64,000 nt of DNA from Deferribacteres bacterium (GTDB lineage: Bacteria > Zhuqueibacterota > Zhuqueibacteria > Zhuqueibacterales > Geothermadaptataceae), in the NCBI GenBank assembly GCA_020633655.1, contig JACKDF010000014.1, forward strand, positions 24,852 through 88,851, written 5' to 3'. Shown piece by piece: positions 1 to 7,556 of the stretch. The notes under the pieces are model-generated. The model saw only the letters and a list, made by a program, of their open reading frames with translations, was not told where the DNA came from and made no database searches. Both the position numbers and the translations under genes were made by a program. How positions within the stretch are numbered: position 1 is the stretch's first letter; the number at the start of each line of letters is the position of its first letter.

Positions 1-497
1 GCGATATTTCGGTAAATGAATTTGAACTCCTGGGTGGAAAAATGGCGCCTTTTGAGGCGTGGCTTATTCTACGAAGCTTGCGCACCATGCCCATTCGCAT
101 GCAGAAGCACCAGGAAAATGCAATGCAAGTAGCGACTTTTCTCGAAAATCATCCGAAAATCAGAAGAGTAAATTATCCCGGATTAGCCAGTTTTCCGCAG
201 TACGAACTTGGCTGCAGGCAAATGAGCGGTTTCAGCGGCCTTTTGAGTTTTGAGTTGGCAATGGAGGACCTCAATCAAATTAAAACCTTCTTCAATGGTC
301 TGAAAATTTTTCAGATTGGAGTCAGTTGGGGCGGTCATGAAAGTCTGATTTATGCTCCGGCGATTAGCTACCTGAAGGAGTTGCCTCAAGAACAATTCAA
401 ACATCTGGGTATTTCACTGGGCAATATGCGTATTTCGGTCGGGCTGGAAAATGGCGATGATTTAATCGATGATTTGGCGCAGGCATTGGATTTATAA
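1..497 (+). CDS. Cys/Met metabolism PLP-dependent enzyme, C-terminal part (partial)
   Basis: This is the 3' end of a gene that begins before the window; the frame is open from base 3. The residues match the C-terminal domain of the cystathionine gamma-synthase / cystathionine gamma-lyase / methionine gamma-lyase family: a PFEAWLILRSLRTMPIRM stretch (family PFDA-L-RGLRTL-RM), then VNYPGL, a Gly-rich SGFSGLLSFEL segment, and the end motif SWGGHESLI followed by ISVGLENGDDLIDDL. The PLP lysine lies upstream and is not visible. The family uses PLP for gamma-elimination or replacement on sulfur amino acids or homoserine derivatives in the cytoplasm. The exact reaction cannot be decided from this fragment. 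A perfect long hairpin follows the stop by about 30 bp. Confidence 0.88.
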   Translation, partial: DISVNEFELLGGKMAPFEAWLILRSLRTMPIRMQKHQENAMQVATFLENHPKIRRVNYPGLASFPQYELGCRQMSGFSGLLSFELAMEDLNQIKTFFNGLKIFQIGVSWGGHESLIYAPAISYLKELPQEQFKHLGISLGNMRISVGLENGDDLIDDLAQALDL

Positions 498-525
498 CTA
501 CAAAATTCAATAAAGCAATTCTTTG

Positions 526-583
526 ACCACTAAACACGCTAACCACGCGAAAAAAATTTCGCGTGGTTAGCGTGTTTAGTGGT
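526..583. repeat. Perfect 27-bp inverted repeat (REP-like hairpin)
   Basis: Bases 526-552 are the exact reverse complement of 557-583, with a 4-base A loop. The arm contains CCACTAAACACGCTAACCAC. It lies between the PLP enzyme and the UPF0316 gene. The stem is far longer than a usual intrinsic terminator. CACTAAACACGC-type sequences are familiar as dispersed intergenic repeats in environmental genomes, so a REP-like element that may also stop transcription is the likely reading. Confidence 0.75.
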
Positions 584-649
584 TTATTACCTTTTATAAA
601 ATGCTGTGAAGTTTAAAATGCTGAACAACTTTTAACGAGAAAATAGAGA

Positions 650-1240
650 ATGATTGAAAACAGTGATTTATTTAATTGGGTGCTTTTACCCGTCGGTATC
701 TACCTTGCTCGTGTAACAGACGTTTCACTGGGCACGATGCGTATTATTACGTTATCGCGTGGTTTGAAAAAAATTGCCCCTATTCTTGGTTTTATCGAGA
801 TATTGATTTGGCTCATGGCCATACGGCAGATTTTTAATAATTTAAATAATCCCGCGTGTTATTTAGCCTATGCGGCAGGCTTTGCCTCGGGAATTTTTAC
901 CGGGATGTGGATTGAAGAGCGTGTTGCGATAGGGTTACGTGTTGTGCGGATCATTACCCGTTTTGATGCGGAGGAACTCATTAAGGCATTGAGGGAAAGT
1001 GGCTTTGGCATAACGGTTATCGATGGGGAGGGAAGTACCGGTTCGGTGAAAATCATTTTTACCGTCGTTCGCCGAAAAGATGTTGCCACTGTCACCGCGA
1101 TGTCAAAAAAATTCAACCCAAAATCCTTTATTTCCGTGGAAGATGTCCGGCAGGCCTCGGAAGCGATTTCGCCTTTCAATGGCAGTCATTCGATTTTCAG
1201 TACGGCAAATTTGCTGAAATTTGAGAAGAAAGGAAATTGA
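650..1240 (+). CDS. UPF0316 / DUF2179 family membrane protein
   Basis: A 196-residue protein. The first ~95 residues hold about three membrane segments, with the family-typical ARVTDVSLGTMRII and IEILIWLMAI stretches (DUF5698 part). Residues ~105-175 form a soluble DUF2179 domain: a D-E-LIKALRESGFGITVIDGEG segment and an FTVVRRKD segment leading to a predicted C-terminal helix. This is the architecture of UPF0316 (YebE-type) proteins. Their biochemical function is unknown; the DUF2179 domain has been suggested to bind small ligands. The Shine-Dalgarno is weak. No operon partner is obvious: the upstream gap has the 526-583 hairpin and the next gene begins 226 bp downstream. Confidence 0.85.
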   Translation: MIENSDLFNWVLLPVGIYLARVTDVSLGTMRIITLSRGLKKIAPILGFIEILIWLMAIRQIFNNLNNPACYLAYAAGFASGIFTGMWIEERVAIGLRVVRIITRFDAEELIKALRESGFGITVIDGEGSTGSVKIIFTVVRRKDVATVTAMSKKFNPKSFISVEDVRQASEAISPFNGSHSIFSTANLLKFEKKGN

Positions 1241-1466
1241 TACAAATCAATTGAGTGTCCCTCCGCAACCCCTCTTTTTTTCGTCATTTTGCTTCGCCGA
1301 ACTACGTTTCGGAATGCTTTTATCCGGAATCCACTATTGGTTGCTGTTGTGCTATAAAATTAGTGAGTCAGGAAAGTTGCCAGTCGTCTTGTTGTAGAAA
1401 TAAATATACCATCGGATCGGAAATTCCAACAGTTCAATTCTATTTAGTTCAATACGAGGTTCTTGA

Positions 1467-2459
1467 ATGAAAACACAAGTAAAGTGGGGTATTCTCGGTA
1501 CGGCGACAATTGCTATGGAGCAAGTGATCCCTGCCATGCAAAATAGCCAATTCTGTGAAGTTGTGGCTATTGCCTCGCGAAGTTATGAGAAAGCGAAAAA
1601 TACAGCCGAAAAGTTTCATATTGCCAAGGCATACGGTACGTACGAAGAACTTATTGCCGATGAAGAAATTGAAGCAGTGTATATTCCACTGCCAAATCAT
1701 TTGCATGTGCCGTGGGCGATAAACGCATTGGATGCCGGAAAACACGTTCTGGTGGAAAAACCCATTGGCCTCAGCAGCGCCGAAGCCGAAAAATTGGTTG
1801 CAGCGGCAAAAAAACATCCCGACTTGAAAATTATGGAAGCCTTTATGTACCGCTTTCATCCACAGTGGGTTCGCGTGAAAGAACTGGTCGATAGCGGTGC
1901 CATTGGTGAGATCAAAGCCATACAGGCATCCTTTTCCTTTTTCGATGATGATCCCACGAGCATTGTGAACAACAAGGAATATGGCGGTGGCTGTTTGATG
2001 GATATTGGCTGTTATCCCATTTCCATTTCCCGGTTTTTGTTTGGCGGCATGCCAAAAAGCGTTTCTGCGAAAATAGAATATCATCCGGAATTTGGCATGG
2101 ACACAATGGCTGCTTGTGTTCTGGAATTTGAGCAGGGAATGACCACCTTTTTTAGCTCAATTCGGGCCAAGGATGATCAGACTGTGCAGATATGGGGAAC
2201 CAAAGGTAGTATACGCTTCAGGCGACCATTTAATCCTGCTAACGATAAAAAGGCCAAAATACATCTTGTGAGAAAAAACAAGAAGGAGAAAATTAAATTC
2301 GACAAATGCGACCAGTATACCCTGCAGGCCGATGCATTTGCCCGCGCCATTCTCGAGGACACGGAGGTGCCTACGTCACTTAGTGATGCAGTGGAAAATA
2401 TGAAAGTTATAGAAATGATTATCGAGAGTGATCGGTTGGGCAAGCGGATTGTGATGTGA
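1467..2459 (+). CDS. Gfo/Idh/MocA family NAD(P)-dependent oxidoreductase
   Basis: A 330-residue protein. The N-terminal Rossmann domain starts KWGILGTATIA, the family's GxGxxA dinucleotide loop with T replacing the second G. The signature VLVEKPIGLS lies near residue 95, with the active-site lysine of the EKP motif. The C-terminal domain contains MYRFHPQW, the GGGCLMDIGCYPI segment and the aggregated beta-sheet IQASFSFF. These match the family of sugar or cyclitol dehydrogenases (inositol dehydrogenase, glucose-fructose oxidoreductase, 1,5-anhydrofructose reductase). The MYRFHPQ variant is typical of the D-xylose dehydrogenase / dihydrodiol dehydrogenase-like subgroup. Substrate cannot be fixed. 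The start has AGGTT upstream at suitable spacing. It is a single gene followed by a strong hairpin. Confidence 0.9.
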   Translation: MKTQVKWGILGTATIAMEQVIPAMQNSQFCEVVAIASRSYEKAKNTAEKFHIAKAYGTYEELIADEEIEAVYIPLPNHLHVPWAINALDAGKHVLVEKPIGLSSAEAEKLVAAAKKHPDLKIMEAFMYRFHPQWVRVKELVDSGAIGEIKAIQASFSFFDDDPTSIVNNKEYGGGCLMDIGCYPISISRFLFGGMPKSVSAKIEYHPEFGMDTMAACVLEFEQGMTTFFSSIRAKDDQTVQIWGTKGSIRFRRPFNPANDKKAKIHLVRKNKKEKIKFDKCDQYTLQADAFARAILEDTEVPTSLSDAVENMKVIEMIIESDRLGKRIVM

Positions 2460-2601
2460 AGTTCATGAAAATATACGCTATCAATGGGGTGAGTTACCGA
2501 GAAACAAGGTACACCTTTCTCAAAAATAGAGTTGATGAGAAGTCGTTTATTGATAGCAGATATGTCTATTCGTGCCCCCACCATCAAAAGAATTTATATT
2601 A

Positions 2602-2640
2602 TTATTGCGTTGCACCGAGGATAACGGTGCAACGCAATAA
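2602..2640. terminator. Perfect 16-bp hairpin downstream of the oxidoreductase
   Basis: Bases 2602-2617 (TTATTGCGTTGCACCG) pair exactly with 2625-2640 around a 7-base loop. It lies 142 bp after the oxidoreductase stop and 92 bp from the convergent methyltransferase gene. A run of A on the left side and AATAA on the right could serve either strand, but neither side has a clean T tract. It is a candidate bidirectional terminator or a dispersed hairpin. Confidence 0.45.
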
Positions 2641-2731
2641 ATTGGCTGGGTTAACTGCGCTGCGCCCACTTAAAAAACCTCAAAACTTCCGGTGGATCAC
2701 AGCCCGTAATCGCGCTCGCTTCGGCAATGTG

Positions 2732-3415
2732 TTATACTAAAGTTTGTTTTAGAACTAACTCCTTTATTTTCCATAAAGCTAAGGACTTATCCCTGAAAAT
2801 CCCATCTTTTTCGGTGCAATTTTCATTAACAATCAAAAGGGGTTTGGGAAAATTAAATGGTTTTTTTATAAGATTCAATGGACGCCAACCACCCGTCACT
2901 ATGTCGTTGTTTTTTACTTCCCGAGTAAATGTCGTAGTCATTAAATATCTTGAATTACTTTTTTGAATGTTTGATAAAGCTTTCCAGATATCCATTGTTG
3001 AGAAGTGCACAAGACAATCACGGCAAAAAACCAGGTCCATTGTTTCTTGAATATCTTCAAGTATATTGAATTGCACGAAATTTATATTATTCCTTCTGTA
3101 TTTTTGATTATTTCGGTCCACAATATCCTTGACGATATCACCACCCAGGTAAATATTACTGGATAGATTAATTTCTTTAAACCAATTAAAGTCTCCACAT
3201 GGAATATCAAAAATAGTTTTTATACCCAATTCTCTGATAATCTTTGGTATGACTTCAATAATAGTTTTTGTTTGAACCAATGACGAGCCAGAACCAGAAA
3301 CTGATTCTTTTTCATGCCAAACATTTCTCTTTTCAATCTCTGAAAATATTTCTTTTGCAGATTTGTTGAGGAATCTACTCCCATCTGAATAATCATAGAG
3401 TTTTGAACGATCCAT
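2732..3415 (-). CDS. Class I SAM-dependent methyltransferase, AT-rich
   Basis: A 227-residue protein. Residues ~64-78 read IKTIFDIPCGDFNWF, the SAM-binding motif I of Rossmann methyltransferases with an IPCG variant. A GGDIV motif II, a NFVQFNILED motif and a DLVFCRDCLVHFS motif IV follow. The variant is typical of uncharacterised methyltransferases near polysaccharide or glycan gene sets. It has no signal peptide and is probably cytoplasmic. The acceptor is unknown. The gene is visibly richer in A and T than its neighbours, using many AAT, ATA and AAA codons, and it stands alone between a convergent oxidoreductase and a co-directional peptidase. That points to horizontal acquisition. The stop of its upstream neighbour is not near, so it is probably transcribed alone. 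Confidence 0.8.
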   Translation of the reverse strand: MDRSKLYDYSDGSRFLNKSAKEIFSEIEKRNVWHEKESVSGSGSSLVQTKTIIEVIPKIIRELGIKTIFDIPCGDFNWFKEINLSSNIYLGGDIVKDIVDRNNQKYRRNNINFVQFNILEDIQETMDLVFCRDCLVHFSTMDIWKALSNIQKSNSRYLMTTTFTREVKNNDIVTGGWRPLNLIKKPFNFPKPLLIVNENCTEKDGIFRDKSLALWKIKELVLKQTLV

Positions 3416-3443
3416 ATAATCTTATAATTTTTGGTATAATGCT

Positions 3444-5540
3444 TTATTCAAGCCCTCTCTTCTTCAGCAGTGGCGTAATTTCCGGTTCGCGGCCACGGAA
3501 ATCGATATACATTTGCATGGCATCGTTGGTATCGCCACGGGAGAGTATATTGTCGCGGAAGCTACGCGCTGTTTTGGCGTCGAAAATACCGTTCTCCTTG
3601 AATGCCTCGAAGGTATCCGCATCCAAAACCTCCGACCACAAGTAGCTATAATATCCCGCGGAATAACCGCCAACGATATGACGAAAATAGGTGGTGCGGT
3701 AGCGGCTGATAATCTCAGGAATCAAGCCGATTTGCTCAAAAACGCCATTTTCAAATGTTGTCACATTGCGTTCGTTTTCCACTATTAATGTGTGCCATGC
3801 CATATCGAGATAAGATGCTGCCATGTATTCAACTGTGGCGAAACCCTGGTTGAATTGACCTGCTTTTTTGATTTTATCGATGAGTGCTTGCGGCATCACT
3901 TCCCCGGTTTTGTAGTGGAAGGCATAGAGTTTGAGCATTTCAGGCTCGAGTACCCAGTTTTCCATGACCTGTGAGGGGAATTCGACGAAATCACGCGGCA
4001 CATTGGTTCCGGAAATGGATGGATAGGTACAGTCGGAGAGCAAGCCGTGCAGTGCGTGACCGAACTCGTGAAACAAGGTTGCTGCTTCATCCAGGCTGAG
4101 CAGGCTCGGTGTGTCTGCCGTCGGTTTGGTAAAATTGCCAACGTTGGTGATGATCGGTAATATACGCTCGCCACCAATATTGCTTTGGGAACGGAACTCA
4201 TTCATCCAGGCACCACCGCGTTTATTGTTGCGGTAAAACCAGTCGGAGAGATAAACACCGATCATTTCGCCGTTTTCATCTTTCACAACATAGGTTTTTA
4301 CTTCCGGGTGATATTTCGGAATATCGTTTTGCTCTTCGAAGGAAATGCCATAGAGTTTATTTGCAAGAATAAACGTGCCTTTGATGACGTTTTCAATTTG
4401 ATAATAATTCCGTATTTCATCTTCGTCGAGTTCGTATTCCTTCTGACGGATTTTCTCTGCATAGTACCACCAATCCCAGGATGCCAGTTTGAAGTCGCCA
4501 CCCTCAGCGTCGATCATTTTCTGCATCATGGCGCGTTCCTGTTTTGCTTTTTTCAGAGCAGGCGGCCAGACTTTATCCAACAGGTTATAGACATTTTGTG
4601 GTGTTTTCGCCATGGATTCTTCGAGAACGAAGTCGGCGTGGGTTTTATAGCCAAGCAAATTGGCTTTGCGAACCCGAAGATTGGCAATGTCGTTAAAAAT
4701 TTGTTTGTTATCGAATTCATCATTGTTGTCACCACGATTGATGTAGCCTTTGTAAAGTTTTTCCCGTAAGTCCCGGCGATCGGAATACTGAATGAAGGGA
4801 ATTAAACTCGGTTTGTGCAAGGTGAACAGCCATTTGCCTTCATAGCCTTTCTCCGTCGCAGCTTCGGCAGCAGCGGCTTTTACACCCTCCGGCAGGCCGC
4901 CCAGGTCAGTCTCTTCCAGAACCAATTCAAAATTATTGTCTTCCTGCAGAACATTGTCGCTGAACTTCACCGTCAGCATGGAAAGTTCTTCGTTGATTTT
5001 GCGCAATTCGGTTTTTGCTTCTTCATTAAGATTAGCACCACCGCGGATAAAACCTTTGTAATCATTTTCCAGCAAACGCAGTTGTTCACCGGTTAAGCCA
5101 AGCTCATCGCGCTGTTCGTAGAGAATTTTTACCCGTTTGAAAAGTTGTGGATTGAGCTGGATGTCGTCATTGTGTGCCGACAGCAGCGGACTGATTTCCC
5201 GTCGGATGTCCTGTTTAGCGTCATTGGTATTGGCTGAAACCAGGTTGAAAAAAACGTTCGATACCTTGGTGAGCAGCTCCCCCGATTTTTCCATTGCTTC
5301 GATCGTGTTTGCAAAGGTCGGCGCTTCGGGATTGCCGGCAATCTTTTTGATCTCGGCCAAATGGTCCTGCATGCCTTTTTGAAATGCGGGCATGTAGTGT
5401 GCATCTTCGATCAGGGCAAAAGGCGGTACACCATACGGTGTTGTCCATTTTTGAAAAAATGGATTCTCATCGGCGGTTTTTGTTGTGCAGGCAGCCATGA
5501 GCAGCACTCCTGTAAATAAAATTGCACCTGTTTTACGCAT
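3444..5540 (-). CDS. M3 family metallopeptidase (peptidyl-dipeptidase Dcp-like lipoprotein)
   Basis: A 698-residue zinc peptidase. The start is taken at 5540, where AGGAGG lies 6 bases upstream and the protein opens with a lipoprotein signal (RKTGAILFTGVLLMAAC, lipobox LMAAC). An upstream in-frame extension of 51 residues has no ribosome site and would bury the signal. The active site HEFGH is at about residues 491-495, followed by the downstream glutamate region FVEFPSQVMENW. The N-terminal helical part and the C-terminal GYSAGYYSYLWSEVLDAD segment match the Dcp/oligopeptidase A subfamily. These enzymes remove dipeptides or cleave short peptides; a lipid-anchored copy would act in the periplasm on imported or cell-wall derived peptides. 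Length is normal for the family. Confidence 0.95.
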   Translation of the reverse strand: MRKTGAILFTGVLLMAACTTKTADENPFFQKWTTPYGVPPFALIEDAHYMPAFQKGMQDHLAEIKKIAGNPEAPTFANTIEAMEKSGELLTKVSNVFFNLVSANTNDAKQDIRREISPLLSAHNDDIQLNPQLFKRVKILYEQRDELGLTGEQLRLLENDYKGFIRGGANLNEEAKTELRKINEELSMLTVKFSDNVLQEDNNFELVLEETDLGGLPEGVKAAAAEAATEKGYEGKWLFTLHKPSLIPFIQYSDRRDLREKLYKGYINRGDNNDEFDNKQIFNDIANLRVRKANLLGYKTHADFVLEESMAKTPQNVYNLLDKVWPPALKKAKQERAMMQKMIDAEGGDFKLASWDWWYYAEKIRQKEYELDEDEIRNYYQIENVIKGTFILANKLYGISFEEQNDIPKYHPEVKTYVVKDENGEMIGVYLSDWFYRNNKRGGAWMNEFRSQSNIGGERILPIITNVGNFTKPTADTPSLLSLDEAATLFHEFGHALHGLLSDCTYPSISGTNVPRDFVEFPSQVMENWVLEPEMLKLYAFHYKTGEVMPQALIDKIKKAGQFNQGFATVEYMAASYLDMAWHTLIVENERNVTTFENGVFEQIGLIPEIISRYRTTYFRHIVGGYSAGYYSYLWSEVLDADTFEAFKENGIFDAKTARSFRDNILSRGDTNDAMQMYIDFRGREPEITPLLKKRGLE

Positions 5541-5726
5541 CTTTCCTCCATTTATTTGTGGTAGTTGCGTTTGTATAGTTAGAAGTTTCTGGTTCGGTTC
5601 ATGACCAAAACCATTGTTATTACGCAGGAAAAAATAATCGAAAAGATAAGCAATTTTGCAGATTATTGCCTGAATTATTTCACAAGAGCGCATCTTTTTT
5701 TCATAAAAATTGTGTGCTTCTCATTG

Positions 5727-5905
5727 AACCTGCTTTTATTCATCAACACCACGATTAGGGGCCGAGTCAAAACATGTAACGCGACATTCATGTCGCTCAT
5801 TTTTGAGCTTAAACTTACGACATAAATGTCGAGTTACGGCCATTAAATCATGTTTTGACTCAGCCCCCATCGTTTACTTTGAGCATTGCATGAATAAAGC
5901 AGGTT
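5727..5905. repeat. MITE-like element, copy 1
   Basis: A 179-bp non-coding element with nested inverted ends. The outer ends are AACCTGCTTTTATTCAT at left and ATGAATAAAGCAGGTT at right. Inside them lie GGGGCCGAGTCAAAACATG and CATGTTTTGACTCAGCCCCC. The core carries a second imperfect inverted repeat, GTAACGCGACATTCATGTCG against CGACATAAATGTCGAGTTAC. A close relative lies at 24605-24785, and a third element at 26845-26985 shares the GGGGGCTGAGTCAAAAC ends. It encodes no protein. It sits between the divergent M3 peptidase and DUF1207 genes. Miniature inverted-repeat transposable element is an inference from structure and copy number. Confidence 0.75.
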
Positions 5906-6028
5906 AAGTCAATAATATGAAACTTCTGCGCAATAGGATAGAAGACAGGATGCACAGAGGTTTGCTTGCTTGTCAGGAAATGTCAGGGTTACCTCAGTTT
6001 TGCTAAAATTAATGTTAAGGAGGCCACG

Positions 6029-7084
6029 ATGCGCGCTTTTTCGGTATTTTTAGCACTGTTTCTTTTATTGACCACAGCAATCACTGCACAACCATCGATG
6101 GAGACTTTGCGATCCCGCAGTTATTTTCTAAAAGATTTCCAGTATTATAAACCGATGCTCGCGGATATTCGTACACCGCATAACCATAGCCGTTTCTACA
6201 TTGCTGATGCGGTGCCTTTCACCAACAATGATGACGGTCGCGATGACAGCGACCACATTTTCTTTGATCCGAGTTACGGAGAGTACTTTCCTTTTCTTGG
6301 TTTTAATTTCGCCGACGAAAATTCGAGTGAGGCCATGATTTTGCCCGGTCTTGCCCTGTTCATTTCCGGAAGCGCCCATATGGTGCTGGATTTTATGACA
6401 GTCTCCAACGATATCATCAATACCGATTATCGTGTTGGCACCGGGATAGCGCTGCGCTTTCCATTTGTTCAGAAACTGAGTATGCGGTATCGCTTCTTTC
6501 ACGAGAGCACCCACCTCGGCGATGAATACACGCTCTCCGCTTCCCTTGATGCGGCTTTTCGGCGTTACAATGTGAGCTATGAAGCCCACGAGTTGTATTT
6601 GGCTGTCGATCATTACATCAGCACTGCCAGCCACTGGGGCACCCTGAGTTACACCCGCGTTTACGGTGGGAATCGCTGGCTGAGTGATGATGCTTTTCCC
6701 GGTTATACAGGTACTTATGTCCATGCCGCGCCGCTGCTGCTTGCAAAGAAAAATGAACTGGAAACCGGTGCGGAATTCGTGCTTCTTGGCTGGAAAAATC
6801 CCGACGACAATCCCGGATGGGGCTGGCTGAGAAAACTGTTGGCGCCGCAGTACATTTTTGCTGCTGCTGATATGCAGAAACACAACAAATATGCCCTGGT
6901 CGATCCGGAGCAGGTGTGGTCGACAAATATCGTACTGGGGATAATTTACGGCAAATACTTTGCCCTGCAGAGCCAGCGCACGGTTCGCTGGCAGCTTAAT
7001 TATTACGATGGTATCAATCCGCACGGCCAGTTTCGTTCGCAGGATTTGCAATACATCGGACTGGATTATATCATTGATTTCTAA
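6029..7084 (+). CDS. DUF1207 domain-containing exported protein
   Basis: A 351-residue protein with a signal peptide (RAFSVFLALFLLLTTAITAQ, cleavage after TAQ). The start at 6029 has AAGGAGG 7 bases upstream; an earlier in-frame codon at 5966 lacks one. The mature part shows DUF1207 hallmarks: FKPMLADIR near the start, GLALFISG, a RYRFFHESTHLGDEY segment and a NVSYEAHELYLAVD segment. Alternating aromatic and polar strands ending in YIGLDYIIDF suggest an outer-membrane beta-barrel. The function of DUF1207 is not established. It is transcribed divergently from the M3 peptidase across a MITE-like element. Confidence 0.82.
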   Translation: MRAFSVFLALFLLLTTAITAQPSMETLRSRSYFLKDFQYYKPMLADIRTPHNHSRFYIADAVPFTNNDDGRDDSDHIFFDPSYGEYFPFLGFNFADENSSEAMILPGLALFISGSAHMVLDFMTVSNDIINTDYRVGTGIALRFPFVQKLSMRYRFFHESTHLGDEYTLSASLDAAFRRYNVSYEAHELYLAVDHYISTASHWGTLSYTRVYGGNRWLSDDAFPGYTGTYVHAAPLLLAKKNELETGAEFVLLGWKNPDDNPGWGWLRKLLAPQYIFAAADMQKHNKYALVDPEQVWSTNIVLGIIYGKYFALQSQRTVRWQLNYYDGINPHGQFRSQDLQYIGLDYIIDF

Positions 7085-7556
7085 TACAGAAAAGTGCGAC
7101 GCACATTAACACCTGGCAATCTCAAACTGCCGAATTTCAGCGTAAACAGCAACAGGCGAGTGCGGAGCACTTTTTAATTACCCATTTTGATTGGTCTTAT
7201 TTTTTTCACTCAAAAACCTTCTTTTTCTTTTCCTCGATTGCACTGCCTTGCCTGTACATGCTCTATAAATTTGCTGCAGTATAAATCTGCTCAAATAACA
7301 GAGACAAGGCCAGGGAAAGGGGCCCCATGATCACCGCTTTGTATTCGATTCCGCTCATACAAAGCAGTGCCTACGATCATTTTTAAACATGAAAACTTCA
7401 TAGTTTTTCCGCAAGGATGCATCATTTTTGATGAATAATGCTTTGTCGTTCTTTTTCGAAATTATTCGGAACTTAAATGCGACAACTGAGCTTTTTGTGC
7501 AGAAGTAATGAATCTTTGGATAACGCAAAACGCGTTGGTTAATATGGAGTCGAAAC
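7085..7556. other. 472-bp intergenic region with a nested inverted repeat
   Basis: No gene is supported here. An inverted repeat GCTTTGTAT (7336-7344) and ATACAAAGC (7357-7365) is flanked by ATGATC (7327-7332) and GATCAT (7375-7380), giving a two-layer hairpin. It could be a small dispersed repeat or the terminator of the DUF1207 gene, although it is 243 bp beyond the stop. The rest is AT-rich and probably carries the promoter of the giant gene at 7557, which I could not place. Confidence 0.4.

Noticed and set aside
1255..1470. 71-codon frame between the UPF0316 and oxidoreductase genes
   Set aside because: No ribosome site and Cys/Ser-rich random composition; it overlaps the next start.
1449..2084. 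Long antisense open frame over the Gfo/Idh/MocA gene
   Set aside because: It overlaps a clear gene, has no family signature and no start context, so it is a shadow.
6128..7051. 307-codon antisense frame over the DUF1207 gene
   Set aside because: It mirrors the coding strand and shows no motif; the DUF1207 frame has signal peptide and ribosome site.
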